Below, in pieces: positions 38,071 through 47,665 of a stretch of DNA of 64,000 nt. The number at the start of each line of letters is the position of its first letter. Within the stretch, counting starts at the first letter, position 1. The stretch comes from JAPXSY01 sp034003585 (GTDB lineage: Bacteria > Verrucomicrobiota > Kiritimatiellia > RFP12 > UBA1067), in NCBI GenBank assembly GCA_034003585.1, contig JAVEYH010000003.1:1-64000 (forward strand). Reading direction: 5' to 3'. A program made the translations under genes and the position numbers. A model generated the notes under the pieces. It was not told the origin of the DNA. It searched no databases and saw only the letters and a list, made by a program, of their open reading frames with translations.

Positions 38071-41000
38071 ATGAACACAAACGTTTTCCGCTACCGCCGT
38101 CTCGCTACCGCCGCGGCCATGCTGACCGCCGCCGCGCTCCGGGCCGCCGATTTTTATGTCGCGTCCGACGGCAGCGACACCGCGGCCGGGACCGAAGCGG
38201 CGCCGTTCCGCACGATCCAGCGCGGCGTGGACGCCGCGGCGACCGGCGACCGGGTCTGGGTCGCCCCGGGCCTGTACGCCAACCCGCCCGTCGCCGCCGC
38301 AGGAAAATCGCGCCTCGCGATCACCAAGAACATCACGGTCCGCAGCACCGGCGGCGCCGCGCAGACCGTCATCCGCGGCCAGCCCCACAGCGACACGCTG
38401 CGCTTCGGCAGCGACGCGATCCGCTGCGTGTACCTGAGCGCGGGCACCCTGGACGGCTTCACCCTCGAAAACGGGTTCGCCAACGCCGCCTCGCCCGGCT
38501 CCGACATGACGGACCCGGTCAAGAACGGCGGCGGCGTGTACACGCCCGACGGCATCCGCGACGCCCAGGTCGTCAACTGCATCATCGCCGGGTGCGGCGC
38601 CTACCGCGGCAGCGCCGCGCACGGCTCCACCCTGCGCAACTGCACCGTGGTCAGCAACCATGTGAGCAGCACCAGCGGCGCCGCGCTCTTCAGTTGCCAT
38701 GTCTACAATTCGATCGTGATGTTCAACGGCCCCTCGAATGACGAGAACTACCCGTATGAGGCCAACAGTGTCGATCAATCGCGTTTCTTTTTCTCCTGCA
38801 CCAGCCCCGCCCCGGGCCTGAACGTGTATGGCGAGACGCGTGACGGCGGCAACAACCTCACCGAGGACCCGCTGTTCGCGGAAGGCTCGCTGCGCCTCGC
38901 CGACAACTCGCCCTGCATCAACGCGGGCAGCAACGACCACACCAACGGCACGCGCGCCGCGGCCGGAGACGCGCGCGTGCAGGGCGGCACCGCGGATATG
39001 GGCGCTTACGAGCGCGGCCAGACTTTCAACACCCTGACCGTGATCCACGGCACCGGCGGCGGCGACTATACGAACGGCGCGGTCGTGGCCCTCACCGCCC
39101 ACCCGGGCCTCGCCTGGCAGCTCTTCGACGGCTGGACCGGGGAGGTCGCCACCGTGACCGGCACCGCCGACGCCGCAACCACCCTCATCATGCCCGACCG
39201 GGACATCACGGTGGTCGCCACCTACCGCACGCTCACGCTGGATGAGTATCTGGCCGAAGTCCTGGGACTGCCGCAGCCGGTCACGAGCGGCAACCTCGCC
39301 TACGGGGACGTCGCGCCCCAAATCCCCGAAGTGAAACTCGGGCCGGTGGAGGACGGCGAGTCCGCCTTCCTTTCCACGGTCTACACCAATGGCGGAACCC
39401 TTTTCTTCCCGTGGCGCGTCAGCAGCGAGGCGGGATATGACGAGCTGCGGCTCCTCCTCGACGGCCTCCCCGTCCAAACCTTCTCGGGCGAAGGCTCCGG
39501 CATCGCGACGCAGGCCGTGACCGGAACAGGTCCGCACACCCTCCTTTGGGAGTACCGCAAGGATGTCGAAGCGTCCGACGGCGCGGATGCGGGCTGGGTC
39601 GGCGCCGTCACCTGGATCCCCGAACCGCTGGCCGCCGAATTGGGAGCGCCCGGACATGCGGTCCGCTTCCCGGACGGCCAGCCGGGTGCGCCGCTCCCCT
39701 TCCCGTACGGGTACGCGGCCTGTTTCCTGGACCCCGCGGCACCAGCCGGGGCCGCAGGAGGCGAAGCGGTCCGGCTGGGCGGGCTGGATGCCGGGGGCAA
39801 CCCCCTCTTCCCGGACGGCTCGACCAACCGGCTGGAGGTGACGCTGCAGGGCGCGGGACAACTCTCCTTCCAGTGGTGCGCCTCGAACCAGCTTTCAGAC
39901 ACGGTGATCTGCCTGATCGACGGCACGGAAGCGGCCCGCGCCAGCGGCACCAAAAACGGGTGGCTCTCCTTCACGACCAACCTGCTCACCGCCGCGGCCC
40001 ACACGGTCACCTGGGTCTACACGAAAAACGCCTCGGGGTTCGCAGGCGCCGACGCGGCCTGGATTGACAACGTCACCTGGGACCGCTTCACCCATACCCT
40101 GACCGTCGAGAACGGTCAGGGCGGCGGGGTCTTTCCTGTCGGGGATCCGGTCACCATCCTGGCGGATGACCCGCCGGCAGGTCAGATGTTCAGCGTCTGG
40201 GACGGCGACACGGCGTACCTCGCCGATCCGGCCGCGCCATCCGCCACGCTGATCATGCCCGACCGCGACATCACCCTCCGCGCGCTCTTCACGCGCGAGG
40301 TGTTCCCGCTTGCGGTGGTCAACGGCCGCGACGCGGGCGCCTGGCCCAATGCGGTGTGCGAGGGCACAGGGGAGCCCGAGGGCGCGTACCCGGCTGGCGC
40401 CTCCGTGCGCCTGGTCGCCGCCCCCGCACCGCTCTGGTACGTGTTCGACCGCTGGACCGCCTCGGATCCGGGCGCGGCGTTCGACGACGCGCTGGCGGAG
40501 GTGACCCGTTTCACCATGCCTTCCAACGCCGTGACGGTCACCGCGTCGTACCGCGCCCTCAGCAGCAACGAGAAACTCGGCGAAGCGCTCACGATCCGGG
40601 GCCAGCCGCTGACCGTCTCCGCCTTTTCGCCCAGCGGCGTCGTGGCAATCGCCTCCGGCGGTGTCCGGTATGATGATCCGGTGGTCCAGATGGGCGGGCC
40701 CGCCGTGGGTCCGGGACAGAGCGTGACCCTCTCCACCTCTTCCTTCACCGGTGACGGCGTCCTGCTCTTCTGGTGGCACGCCGACGCCGAAGCGGAGTCC
40801 GACGGCCTCCGGCTGGAGGTGAACGGGCTCACCGCCTCCCCGCTGTACTCCGAAAAGCGGACCAATGACACCGACAAGATCTGGCACCTTTACGGGTTCG
40901 GCCTCACCAACGTCACCGAGATCACCTGGCGCTTCACGCGGGATGATTCGTATGCCGTGCATCAGAACATCGTGCTCGTCGACCGCGTGACCTGGATTCC

Positions 41001-44000
41001 CGGCGCGCTCCTCGACGCGCTCGGCGCGGGAGCCTGCATCCCCAACATCAATGCCGAGTATGACCCGCTCTTCCAGGGCCGGAATCACGGGGACGGCGGC
41101 TTTGACTTCGACGGCGAGGACGGCGGCGTGGCTTGGGTCGACGACGCGCCCGGCGGCGGCGGCGCCATCCGGCTGGGCCGTTTCGGTTATGTGACCAACA
41201 ACCTCTGCGCGCAGGTCGCGTTCACCAACTTCGGCACCGGCGTGCTCACCTGGGAGTGGACCGCCAGCAGCGAAGCCGCGGGCGATGAACTCGCCCTCGA
41301 AATCGACGACATCCCCACGAACTGGATCAGCGGCAAACTCAACGGCGCCTGGTACGGCAGCGCGTTCGCGGTGACCTCGGACCGCTTCCAGGGCGAATCG
41401 ACCCTGAACCGGTTCGCCTTCCGCTACCGGAAGGACGGCGATGTGAGCCTGCTCGAAGACTGCGCCTGGCTGCGCAACGTGCGTTGGCATGCCACCCGTA
41501 AACTCACCGTCGAGAACGGTTCGGTCCTCACGCCCGCCGCGACCGAAGAGGGATATTACATGGCCGGCCTGCCGGTCACCATCCTGGCCGACCCGCCCGC
41601 ACCCGGTTTCTATTTTGACCGCTGGACCGGAACCAACCTCACGGGGCTGGCCTCCGCAATCACGAATCCCAGCCCGACCTTCATCATGCCGGACCGCGAC
41701 CTGACACTCACCGCAACCTACACCACCAACGCGCCGCCGGTCCCGCACTATACCCTGACCGTAGCGAACGGATCCGGCAGCGGCTCGTATGAGAGCGGGA
41801 CGATCGTGCCGATCCTGGCGGATGCGCCCGGCCTGTGGCAGACCTTCACCGGATGGGCCGGCGACACTGACGCCCTCGCGGATCCCTCCGCCAGCGCGAC
41901 CACCGCGCTCATCGGCAACGAAAACATCGCGGTGACCGCCACCTACAGCGTTTTGCCGGTCCCGGATCTGATCCGCGACGCGCTCGGCGTCCCCGCGCCC
42001 ATCACGTTCGCCAATCTGACGGCCGACAACATCGGAGCGGACAGCGTGACTTTCGGCCCGCTCGCGGACGGCCAGACCGCCTTCTTCTCCACCGTCTACA
42101 CCAATGCGGGGACCGTGAGCTTCCCGTGGTCCGTGGACAGCGAAGAGGGCTACGACTTCCTCACCTTCGCGGTGGACGGCACCAACCTCCTCGAGGCCTC
42201 CGGAACCCGCTCCGGCGTGATGACCCATTTCGTCGCGGGCGACGGACCGCATACGCTGCAATGGTCCTACACCAAGGATGTCAGCGATGCGGCGGGCAGT
42301 GATCGCGCCGTCATCGGCCGGGTCACCTGGATTCCCGACGCCCTCGCAGCCGAACTGGGCACGCCCGGCAAGCCTCTGACCGCGCCGGACGGGTTTGACG
42401 CGATCCTGCTCGATGACGCGCCGCCCGCGGGCGCGGTCGGCGACCGGGCCGTGCGGTTCGGCGGCGGCGGCAGCGTGGATCCCGACGGATCGGTCACGCT
42501 CGGCACGCGCTTCTCGGGCAGCGGCACCCTGGCCTTCCAATGGTACGCGTCATCCGAACAGAGCCACGACTACCTGATTCTCCTCGTCAACGGGGCCGAG
42601 GCCGCGCGCATCAGCGGGACCAAGGACGGGTGGCAAACCTTCACGACCAACCTGCTGACCGTGATGGAGCACGATGTCCGCTGGCGCTATCAGAAAGACG
42701 GCAGCGGCTCCTCCGGACAGGATTGCGGCTGGGTCGACAGCGTCACCTGGACCCAGTTCACCCAGAATCTGACCGTGGAGAACGGTTCGGGTGGCGGGGT
42801 CTATGCGGTCGGCCAGACGGTGCCTGTCCTTGCCGACACCCCGGCCGCCGGGATGGAGTTCGACCAGTGGGACGGCGACACCGAGACCCTGGCGGACCGG
42901 TACGCGGCCGGAACCTCCCTGGTGATGCCGGGCCGCGACATCACCGTGCGCGCCCTCTACCGTCCGCTGACCCTCACCGTCACGGTGGTCAACGGCCGCG
43001 ACGGCGGCGCGTGGCCCAATGCAGTCCACGAGAGCACCGGTGAGCCGGAAGGCGCCTACCCGGAAGGCGCCGAGATCCGCGTGATCGCCGACCCGGCCCC
43101 GCTGTGGCAGACGTTCGACCACTGGAGCGCCGAGCCCGCAGGCGTGGTGTTCGCGGACCCGAACGCGGCCATCACCACCTTCACCATGCCGGACGCCAGC
43201 GTCACGGTGACCGCCGTCTACCGCCAGCAGACCGTCCCCGAGCAATTGGCCGGCGCGCTGACGATCGCCGGGCAGCCCCTGACCGTCACCGCCGCCTCGG
43301 CCACCGGCGTGGTCGCCCAGGCGCAGGGCGGCATCCGGTACGACGATCCGGTCGTGGTCTTCGGCGGACCCTCGATCGGCGCGGGCCAGACGGCCGAGCT
43401 GACCTTCACCAACTTTGTCGGCGACGGCGTGCTGCTTTTCTGGTGGAAAGGCCAGTCGGAAACAGCCTACGACCGCGTGCGGGTTCTGGTGAACGGCACG
43501 GACACCGCAAGCAGCGTCTCGGCCAAGGACGCGGTCTGGCGGTTGGCGGCCAGCGCCATCACGGGCGCTTCCTCCATCACGTTGCGGTTTGAGCGCGACA
43601 GCTCCTATTTCGTGCGCGAGAACACGATCGCCATCGACCGCGTGACCTGGATCCCGCAAGAACTGATTGACGCGTTCGGATGCGCCCCCGCGCTTCCCGA
43701 CATCAACGGCGAAACGTCGGGATTCGACGGCGAGGACGGCGGCGTGAGTTGGGTGACGGATGCGCCCGGCGGCGCGGGCGCCGTGCGCTTCGGCCGCTTC
43801 GGTTATGTCAACAACAGCCAGCACGCCCAGGTTACGGTGACCAATTACGGCACCGGCATCCTGACCTGGCAGTGGGCCGCCAGCAGCGAAGCCTCCGCCG
43901 ACAGGCTGGAGTTCTGGGCCTCCCCGGACCAGGATCCCACCGATCTGCCCCACACGTGGACCGCCGGCAAGGAGGAGAGCTGGCACGACGCCTCTCATGT

Positions 44001-44745
44001 GGTCCGGAGCGGGACCGAAAACCGGGAGACCGCGTCCAAAACCCTGCGCACCTTCCTGTTCAAGTACAGCAAGGACAGCGATGTCAGCGTGCTTCAGGAC
44101 TGCGTCTGGATGCGCCAGGGCCTCTGGACCCCGACGTTCAAACTGACGCTCGATTCCGCGGTGGTCGTCTCCTACACCCTGCCCGCCGCCTTTGCCGGCA
44201 TGGCTGCGGTCATCGAAGAGGCGGAGGAGTATCAGATCTTCCCGGTCGGGACTTCTCTGACTCTCGCGCCGGAGCCGGCGCCGGACGGCATGGTTTTCGA
44301 CAGTTGGGAGGGCGACGTGTTCGTGCTCACCAATGCGGTCTCGCCCGTCTGCACTTTCCTGATGCCGGAGGGCGACATCGCGCTGACCGCCACGTACGTT
44401 GACGCGCCCCTCCCGCCCTCGGGTTCCGGCCTGCGCGCCGCCTCGACCATCACTTCCCTGCGCCTGACCCCCGGCTCCCCCGATGCGCTCACCCGCAGCC
44501 TCACCGGCGAGACGCAGACACAGCCGACCGTGCTGACGCTCGACTTCACCGGCGCCCCCCAGACCGAATACCTGTTGGAATGGATCCCCTCCCTGAGCGG
44601 TGACGGCGTCTGGCAGAGTCTGCCGATCGCCTACCGCCAGGTTCTGGGCGACACGGAAGACGGCCAGCGCGCCATCCGCCTCTTCGCAACGCTCCCGGCA
44701 GACACCCCGCAGGCGTTCTTCCGGTTGCGGACCTCCGAACCGTAA
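38071..44745 (+). CDS. Giant secreted repeat protein (beta-helix plus InlB-B/Flg_new repeats)
   Basis: 2,224 residues. A signal peptide ends near LRAAD. Residues ~27-320 resemble a right-handed beta-helix (FYVASDGSDTAAGTEAAPF, then VNCIIAGCGAYRGSAAHGS). The rest alternates Flg_new_2/InlB-B repeats (for example LTVENGSGGGVYAVGQTV ending LVMPGRDITVRALY) with ~180-residue jelly-roll-like modules containing VTWIP. A block starting near residue 390 is repeated about 907 residues later (LGLPQP at 398, LGVPAP at 1305). The C-terminus ends FFRLR, a common ending in PVC secreted proteins. Located between pilQ and pilT with a GAGGAG site, it is a candidate pilus-associated adhesin. No enzyme motif seen. 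Confidence 0.82.
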   Translation: MNTNVFRYRRLATAAAMLTAAALRAADFYVASDGSDTAAGTEAAPFRTIQRGVDAAATGDRVWVAPGLYANPPVAAAGKSRLAITKNITVRSTGGAAQTVIRGQPHSDTLRFGSDAIRCVYLSAGTLDGFTLENGFANAASPGSDMTDPVKNGGGVYTPDGIRDAQVVNCIIAGCGAYRGSAAHGSTLRNCTVVSNHVSSTSGAALFSCHVYNSIVMFNGPSNDENYPYEANSVDQSRFFFSCTSPAPGLNVYGETRDGGNNLTEDPLFAEGSLRLADNSPCINAGSNDHTNGTRAAAGDARVQGGTADMGAYERGQTFNTLTVIHGTGGGDYTNGAVVALTAHPGLAWQLFDGWTGEVATVTGTADAATTLIMPDRDITVVATYRTLTLDEYLAEVLGLPQPVTSGNLAYGDVAPQIPEVKLGPVEDGESAFLSTVYTNGGTLFFPWRVSSEAGYDELRLLLDGLPVQTFSGEGSGIATQAVTGTGPHTLLWEYRKDVEASDGADAGWVGAVTWIPEPLAAELGAPGHAVRFPDGQPGAPLPFPYGYAACFLDPAAPAGAAGGEAVRLGGLDAGGNPLFPDGSTNRLEVTLQGAGQLSFQWCASNQLSDTVICLIDGTEAARASGTKNGWLSFTTNLLTAAAHTVTWVYTKNASGFAGADAAWIDNVTWDRFTHTLTVENGQGGGVFPVGDPVTILADDPPAGQMFSVWDGDTAYLADPAAPSATLIMPDRDITLRALFTREVFPLAVVNGRDAGAWPNAVCEGTGEPEGAYPAGASVRLVAAPAPLWYVFDRWTASDPGAAFDDALAEVTRFTMPSNAVTVTASYRALSSNEKLGEALTIRGQPLTVSAFSPSGVVAIASGGVRYDDPVVQMGGPAVGPGQSVTLSTSSFTGDGVLLFWWHADAEAESDGLRLEVNGLTASPLYSEKRTNDTDKIWHLYGFGLTNVTEITWRFTRDDSYAVHQNIVLVDRVTWIPGALLDALGAGACIPNINAEYDPLFQGRNHGDGGFDFDGEDGGVAWVDDAPGGGGAIRLGRFGYVTNNLCAQVAFTNFGTGVLTWEWTASSEAAGDELALEIDDIPTNWISGKLNGAWYGSAFAVTSDRFQGESTLNRFAFRYRKDGDVSLLEDCAWLRNVRWHATRKLTVENGSVLTPAATEEGYYMAGLPVTILADPPAPGFYFDRWTGTNLTGLASAITNPSPTFIMPDRDLTLTATYTTNAPPVPHYTLTVANGSGSGSYESGTIVPILADAPGLWQTFTGWAGDTDALADPSASATTALIGNENIAVTATYSVLPVPDLIRDALGVPAPITFANLTADNIGADSVTFGPLADGQTAFFSTVYTNAGTVSFPWSVDSEEGYDFLTFAVDGTNLLEASGTRSGVMTHFVAGDGPHTLQWSYTKDVSDAAGSDRAVIGRVTWIPDALAAELGTPGKPLTAPDGFDAILLDDAPPAGAVGDRAVRFGGGGSVDPDGSVTLGTRFSGSGTLAFQWYASSEQSHDYLILLVNGAEAARISGTKDGWQTFTTNLLTVMEHDVRWRYQKDGSGSSGQDCGWVDSVTWTQFTQNLTVENGSGGGVYAVGQTVPVLADTPAAGMEFDQWDGDTETLADRYAAGTSLVMPGRDITVRALYRPLTLTVTVVNGRDGGAWPNAVHESTGEPEGAYPEGAEIRVIADPAPLWQTFDHWSAEPAGVVFADPNAAITTFTMPDASVTVTAVYRQQTVPEQLAGALTIAGQPLTVTAASATGVVAQAQGGIRYDDPVVVFGGPSIGAGQTAELTFTNFVGDGVLLFWWKGQSETAYDRVRVLVNGTDTASSVSAKDAVWRLAASAITGASSITLRFERDSSYFVRENTIAIDRVTWIPQELIDAFGCAPALPDINGETSGFDGEDGGVSWVTDAPGGAGAVRFGRFGYVNNSQHAQVTVTNYGTGILTWQWAASSEASADRLEFWASPDQDPTDLPHTWTAGKEESWHDASHVVRSGTENRETASKTLRTFLFKYSKDSDVSVLQDCVWMRQGLWTPTFKLTLDSAVVVSYTLPAAFAGMAAVIEEAEEYQIFPVGTSLTLAPEPAPDGMVFDSWEGDVFVLTNAVSPVCTFLMPEGDIALTATYVDAPLPPSGSGLRAASTITSLRLTPGSPDALTRSLTGETQTQPTVLTLDFTGAPQTEYLLEWIPSLSGDGVWQSLPIAYRQVLGDTEDGQRAIRLFATLPADTPQAFFRLRTSEP

Positions 44746-44764
44746 CCCCCCGATCAGGACTCCC

Positions 44765-46240
44765 ATGCCCACACTCGACCGTTTCCTCATTCCGCTCGTC
44801 ACCGAATCGGGCAGCGACCTGCACCTCAGTGCGGGCCGCCCGCCCTTCATGCGGATCCACGGCACGCTGGCGCCGGTTCCCGGCGAACCGCTTCTGACCA
44901 GCATGCGGATTTTGGAGCTGTTGCGGGAGATCATGCCGACGCAGAACATCGAGGAACTCGAGCGCGAATGGGACACCGACTGCGCCTACGAGATCCCGGG
45001 CACCGCGCGCTTCCGCGTCAACGGGTTCCGCGACATGCACGGGTTCGGTGCCGTGATGCGCGTGATCCCCGAACTGATCCCGACGTTCGAGGAACTCAAC
45101 CTCCCCGAGGTCCTGCGCGATTTCTGCCGCCTCTCCAAAGGCCTGGTCATCGTCACCGGCCCCACCGGCAGCGGCAAATCCACGACCCTGTCGGCCATGG
45201 TCGATTACATCAACCGGGAGCGCAACGAGCATATCATCACCATCGAGGACCCCATCGAGTTCGTGCACACGCCGCGGCAGTGCGTCATCAACCAGCGTGA
45301 GGTGCACCGCGACACGCACAGTTTCTCGCGGGCCCTGCGCGCCGCCCTCCGTGAAGACCCGGACATCGTGCTCGTCGGCGAAATCCGCGACCTGGAGACC
45401 ATGGAGATCGCCATCGAAACCGCGGAAACCGGCCATCTGGTCTTCGCCACCCTGCACACCAACACTGCGGCCACCACCGTGGAACGCATGATCGACAAGT
45501 TCCCGGCCGAGCGCCAGAACCAGATCCGTTCCATGCTTTCCGACACGCTCAAAGGCGTGGTGGCGCAAACCCTCTGCAAAAAAATCGAGGGCGGCCGGGT
45601 GGCTGCGTTCGAGGTGCTGGTCGTCACCACACCGGTCGCCGCGCTCATCCGCGAGGCCAAGACGCACATGCTCCCCTCGGTGATGCAGACCGGACGGGCC
45701 GCAGGCATGCAGACCTTCAGCGACGAGCTGACGCGGCTCGCCGCCAAAGGCATCATCTCGTCCGAAGACGCCTACATCAAAGCCGTGGACAAGGTGGACA
45801 TCGAAACCAAATTCCGGCTCGCGGGCATCAGCCTCGACTTCAAAAAACAGGCCGAGGAGGCCGCCCGGCTCGCGCGTATGGCCAAAGCCCAGGAAGTGCT
45901 GCAGGCCGGACGCGCGGCGCTGCAGGCCGACCCCAAGAACAGCGCGGCACTGTGCGATGTGGCTTGGATTCTCGCCACCTCGCCCTTCGCGGAGCTGCGC
46001 GACGGCAAAGAGGCGGTGAAACTCGCGGAAAAAGCCTGCAGCCTGTCACGCGACAAAGATGCGGCCGCGCTCGAGGTGCTGGGCGCGGCCCAGGCCGAAT
46101 ACGGATCCTTCCGGCGCGCGCTGGACGCCACACGCCGCGCCGCCGAGCTGTACAAACAGGCGGGCGACGTCGTGCGCGCGACCGCGCTCGGCAACCGCCT
46201 CGGGATGTTCGAGCAGAGCAAACCGTACCGGGATGAGTGA
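44765..46240 (+). CDS. pilT: Type IV pilus retraction ATPase PilT with TPR extension
   Basis: 491 residues. Residues 1-~365 are a standard PilT: SDLHLSAGRPPFMR, Walker A GPTGSGKS from residue 132, Asp box TIEDPIEFVH, Walker B DIVLVGEIRDLET, His box FATLHTNTA, and the AIRNLIRE-like segment reading PVAALIREAKTHMLPSVMQT. About 125 further residues form TPR-like helices (SAALCDVAWILATSPFAELR, then LEVLGAAQAEYGSFRRALDA), which ordinary PilT lacks. This tail may dock partners such as the TPR/MshEN protein at 18249. It follows the giant gene by 19 nt, probably co-transcribed. Confidence 0.93.
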   Translation: MPTLDRFLIPLVTESGSDLHLSAGRPPFMRIHGTLAPVPGEPLLTSMRILELLREIMPTQNIEELEREWDTDCAYEIPGTARFRVNGFRDMHGFGAVMRVIPELIPTFEELNLPEVLRDFCRLSKGLVIVTGPTGSGKSTTLSAMVDYINRERNEHIITIEDPIEFVHTPRQCVINQREVHRDTHSFSRALRAALREDPDIVLVGEIRDLETMEIAIETAETGHLVFATLHTNTAATTVERMIDKFPAERQNQIRSMLSDTLKGVVAQTLCKKIEGGRVAAFEVLVVTTPVAALIREAKTHMLPSVMQTGRAAGMQTFSDELTRLAAKGIISSEDAYIKAVDKVDIETKFRLAGISLDFKKQAEEAARLARMAKAQEVLQAGRAALQADPKNSAALCDVAWILATSPFAELRDGKEAVKLAEKACSLSRDKDAAALEVLGAAQAEYGSFRRALDATRRAAELYKQAGDVVRATALGNRLGMFEQSKPYRDE

Positions 46241-46265
46241 ATCCCCGCCGCAGGCCGCTTCCCCC

Positions 46266-46281
46266 CGCGCGCTTCCGCGCG
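46266..46281. terminator. Hairpin between convergent pilT and the PAS gene
   Basis: CGCGCG, loop CTTC, CGCGCG, flanked by CCCC and GGGG runs that could extend the fold. It lies in the 59-bp convergent gap and could act in both directions; no T-run. Confidence 0.42.
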
Positions 46282-46299
46282 TCCCCAAAGGGGGCGCGG

Positions 46300-47541
46300 T
46301 CAATTCTGCAGCAGCGAACCGGCCACGGCCGTGACGTTCTGGCCGCTCTGCACCGGCTGCAGCGCCAGATCCAGTTTCAGCGGCGTCCCGTTCGGCAACA
46401 TCACCTTCAGCGTCTCGCGGATCTTCTCGCCGCAGGCCGCACGCAGGAAAAACCGTGAGGCGTCCGGCAACAGGTCCATAAACCGCACACTCCTGGCCTG
46501 CGCCTCGTCCGGAATCCCGAAAGCCTCCAGCAGCGCCCGGTTGACGATCAGGAAAAGCCCCTCCGTATCGCAGACAAACGCCGGCGCCAACGCCGCATCC
46601 AGCGCGGCCCGGCTCTTGCGCAGATCCTCCATCGCGTTTTTGCGGCGCTCGACATTCCGGATCGCGAAGACCATGTTGGTGCCGCGTGTCAGGGAGAGCG
46701 TGCTCACCCCCACCTCGCCCGCGAACGAGGAACCGTCCTTCCGCACGCACCGCGCGTCAATCAGGATGTGATGGTTCTCGGCCAGGTTCTGCTTCAGATG
46801 CTCGAACATCTGGCTCGTCATGCCCGGCACGATCTTCCCGACCGGCAGATCCCACGACTCCTCGCGCGTAAACCCCAGCAACTCCTCCATCCGCCGGCTG
46901 CAATCCACCACATGCCCCTGATCGTCCAGAATCAGCAGCGCATCGTACAAGCCGTTCATCAGCTGGTAATAGAGCACCCGCTGATCCGGCTTGGGGCGCA
47001 CCACATCCGACCCCTGCCGCGCGTCCGCGGCCTTGGCCGGCGGAGCGGGAGACACGGCGGGAACCGGCCCGGTGACCGGAACCGCGGCCGCCGGTTCCGC
47101 GGCCGCGGACTGACCCCCGCGCGGCCGCAACCCGAACGCAACGGGCTTGACGGCGGCAGGCCCGGAACCCGGCAAAGCGTCCGGGGCGCCCGGAGCCCGC
47201 AGCCGCGCCACACCGTTCCCCACCGCCTTGAGAACAACCTTGGAGCTGCCGGAGGCTTCCGGCGCCGCCACGGCGTCGCTTGAGCGCGGCACCGCCGGAG
47301 CCAGAACCGGAACGTCAGCCTTCGGCGCGGATACAGGCGCCGGTTCGGGACGCGGTTCGGGACGCGGCCCCTCTGCCGCGACAGGAGAAGATGCCCCCGG
47401 AACCTGCGCTTCAGGCACAGGCTTCTCCGCAGGCGCACCGGATGAAGACGGAGCCGAATCACCGGTCTCCCGCGGCACATCCCCGGCCATCGCCTGATCC
47501 GTCTTGGCCTCTTTTTTTCCAAACCAGAAGTTCAACGCCAT
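46300..47541 (-). CDS. Two-PAS protein with disordered Pro/Ala-rich N-terminus
   Basis: 413 residues, soluble. Residues ~10-195 are low-complexity Pro/Ala/Glu-rich sequence, probably disordered. A first PAS domain (~205-310: YDALLILDDQGHVVDCSRRM, then VRKDGSSFAGEVGVSTLSL) and a second (~325-410: LAPAFVCDTEGLFLIVNRAL) follow. The chain ends at the second PAS with no kinase, cyclase or DNA-binding output. MALNFWFGKKEAK at the N-terminus could be a docking peptide. AAGGGA precedes the start. Transcribed from a candidate sigma-54 promoter divergent to the HU/zinc-ribbon gene. Probably a sensor or scaffold in pilus regulation. Confidence 0.72.
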   Translation of the reverse strand: MALNFWFGKKEAKTDQAMAGDVPRETGDSAPSSSGAPAEKPVPEAQVPGASSPVAAEGPRPEPRPEPAPVSAPKADVPVLAPAVPRSSDAVAAPEASGSSKVVLKAVGNGVARLRAPGAPDALPGSGPAAVKPVAFGLRPRGGQSAAAEPAAAVPVTGPVPAVSPAPPAKAADARQGSDVVRPKPDQRVLYYQLMNGLYDALLILDDQGHVVDCSRRMEELLGFTREESWDLPVGKIVPGMTSQMFEHLKQNLAENHHILIDARCVRKDGSSFAGEVGVSTLSLTRGTNMVFAIRNVERRKNAMEDLRKSRAALDAALAPAFVCDTEGLFLIVNRALLEAFGIPDEAQARSVRFMDLLPDASRFFLRAACGEKIRETLKVMLPNGTPLKLDLALQPVQSGQNVTAVAGSLLQN

Positions 47542-47565
47542 GATTCCCTTCCCGACACGCTATCT

Positions 47566-47581
47566 AGCAGGATCGATGCCA
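47566..47581 (-). promoter_or_regulatory. Candidate sigma-54 promoter of the two-PAS gene
   Basis: The minus strand reads TGGCATCGATCCTGCT with correct -24/-12 spacing; the start codon lies about 25 bases beyond the -12 element. Confidence 0.6.
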
Positions 47582-47608
47582 AGACTTGCCTCTCAAACAT
47601 CCCGTCTT

Positions 47609-47624
47609 TGGCACAACTTCTGCT
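47609..47624 (+). promoter_or_regulatory. Candidate sigma-54 promoter of the HU/zinc-ribbon gene
   Basis: TGGCACAACTTCTGCT has a full TGGCAC and TGCT in register. The leader to 47666 is about 30 nt. The promoter forms a divergent pair with 47566-47581, 27 bp apart. Confidence 0.68.
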
Positions 47625-47665
47625 GAACAATGTATGATTATTGATTTTTCCAATGGGCGTTTGCA

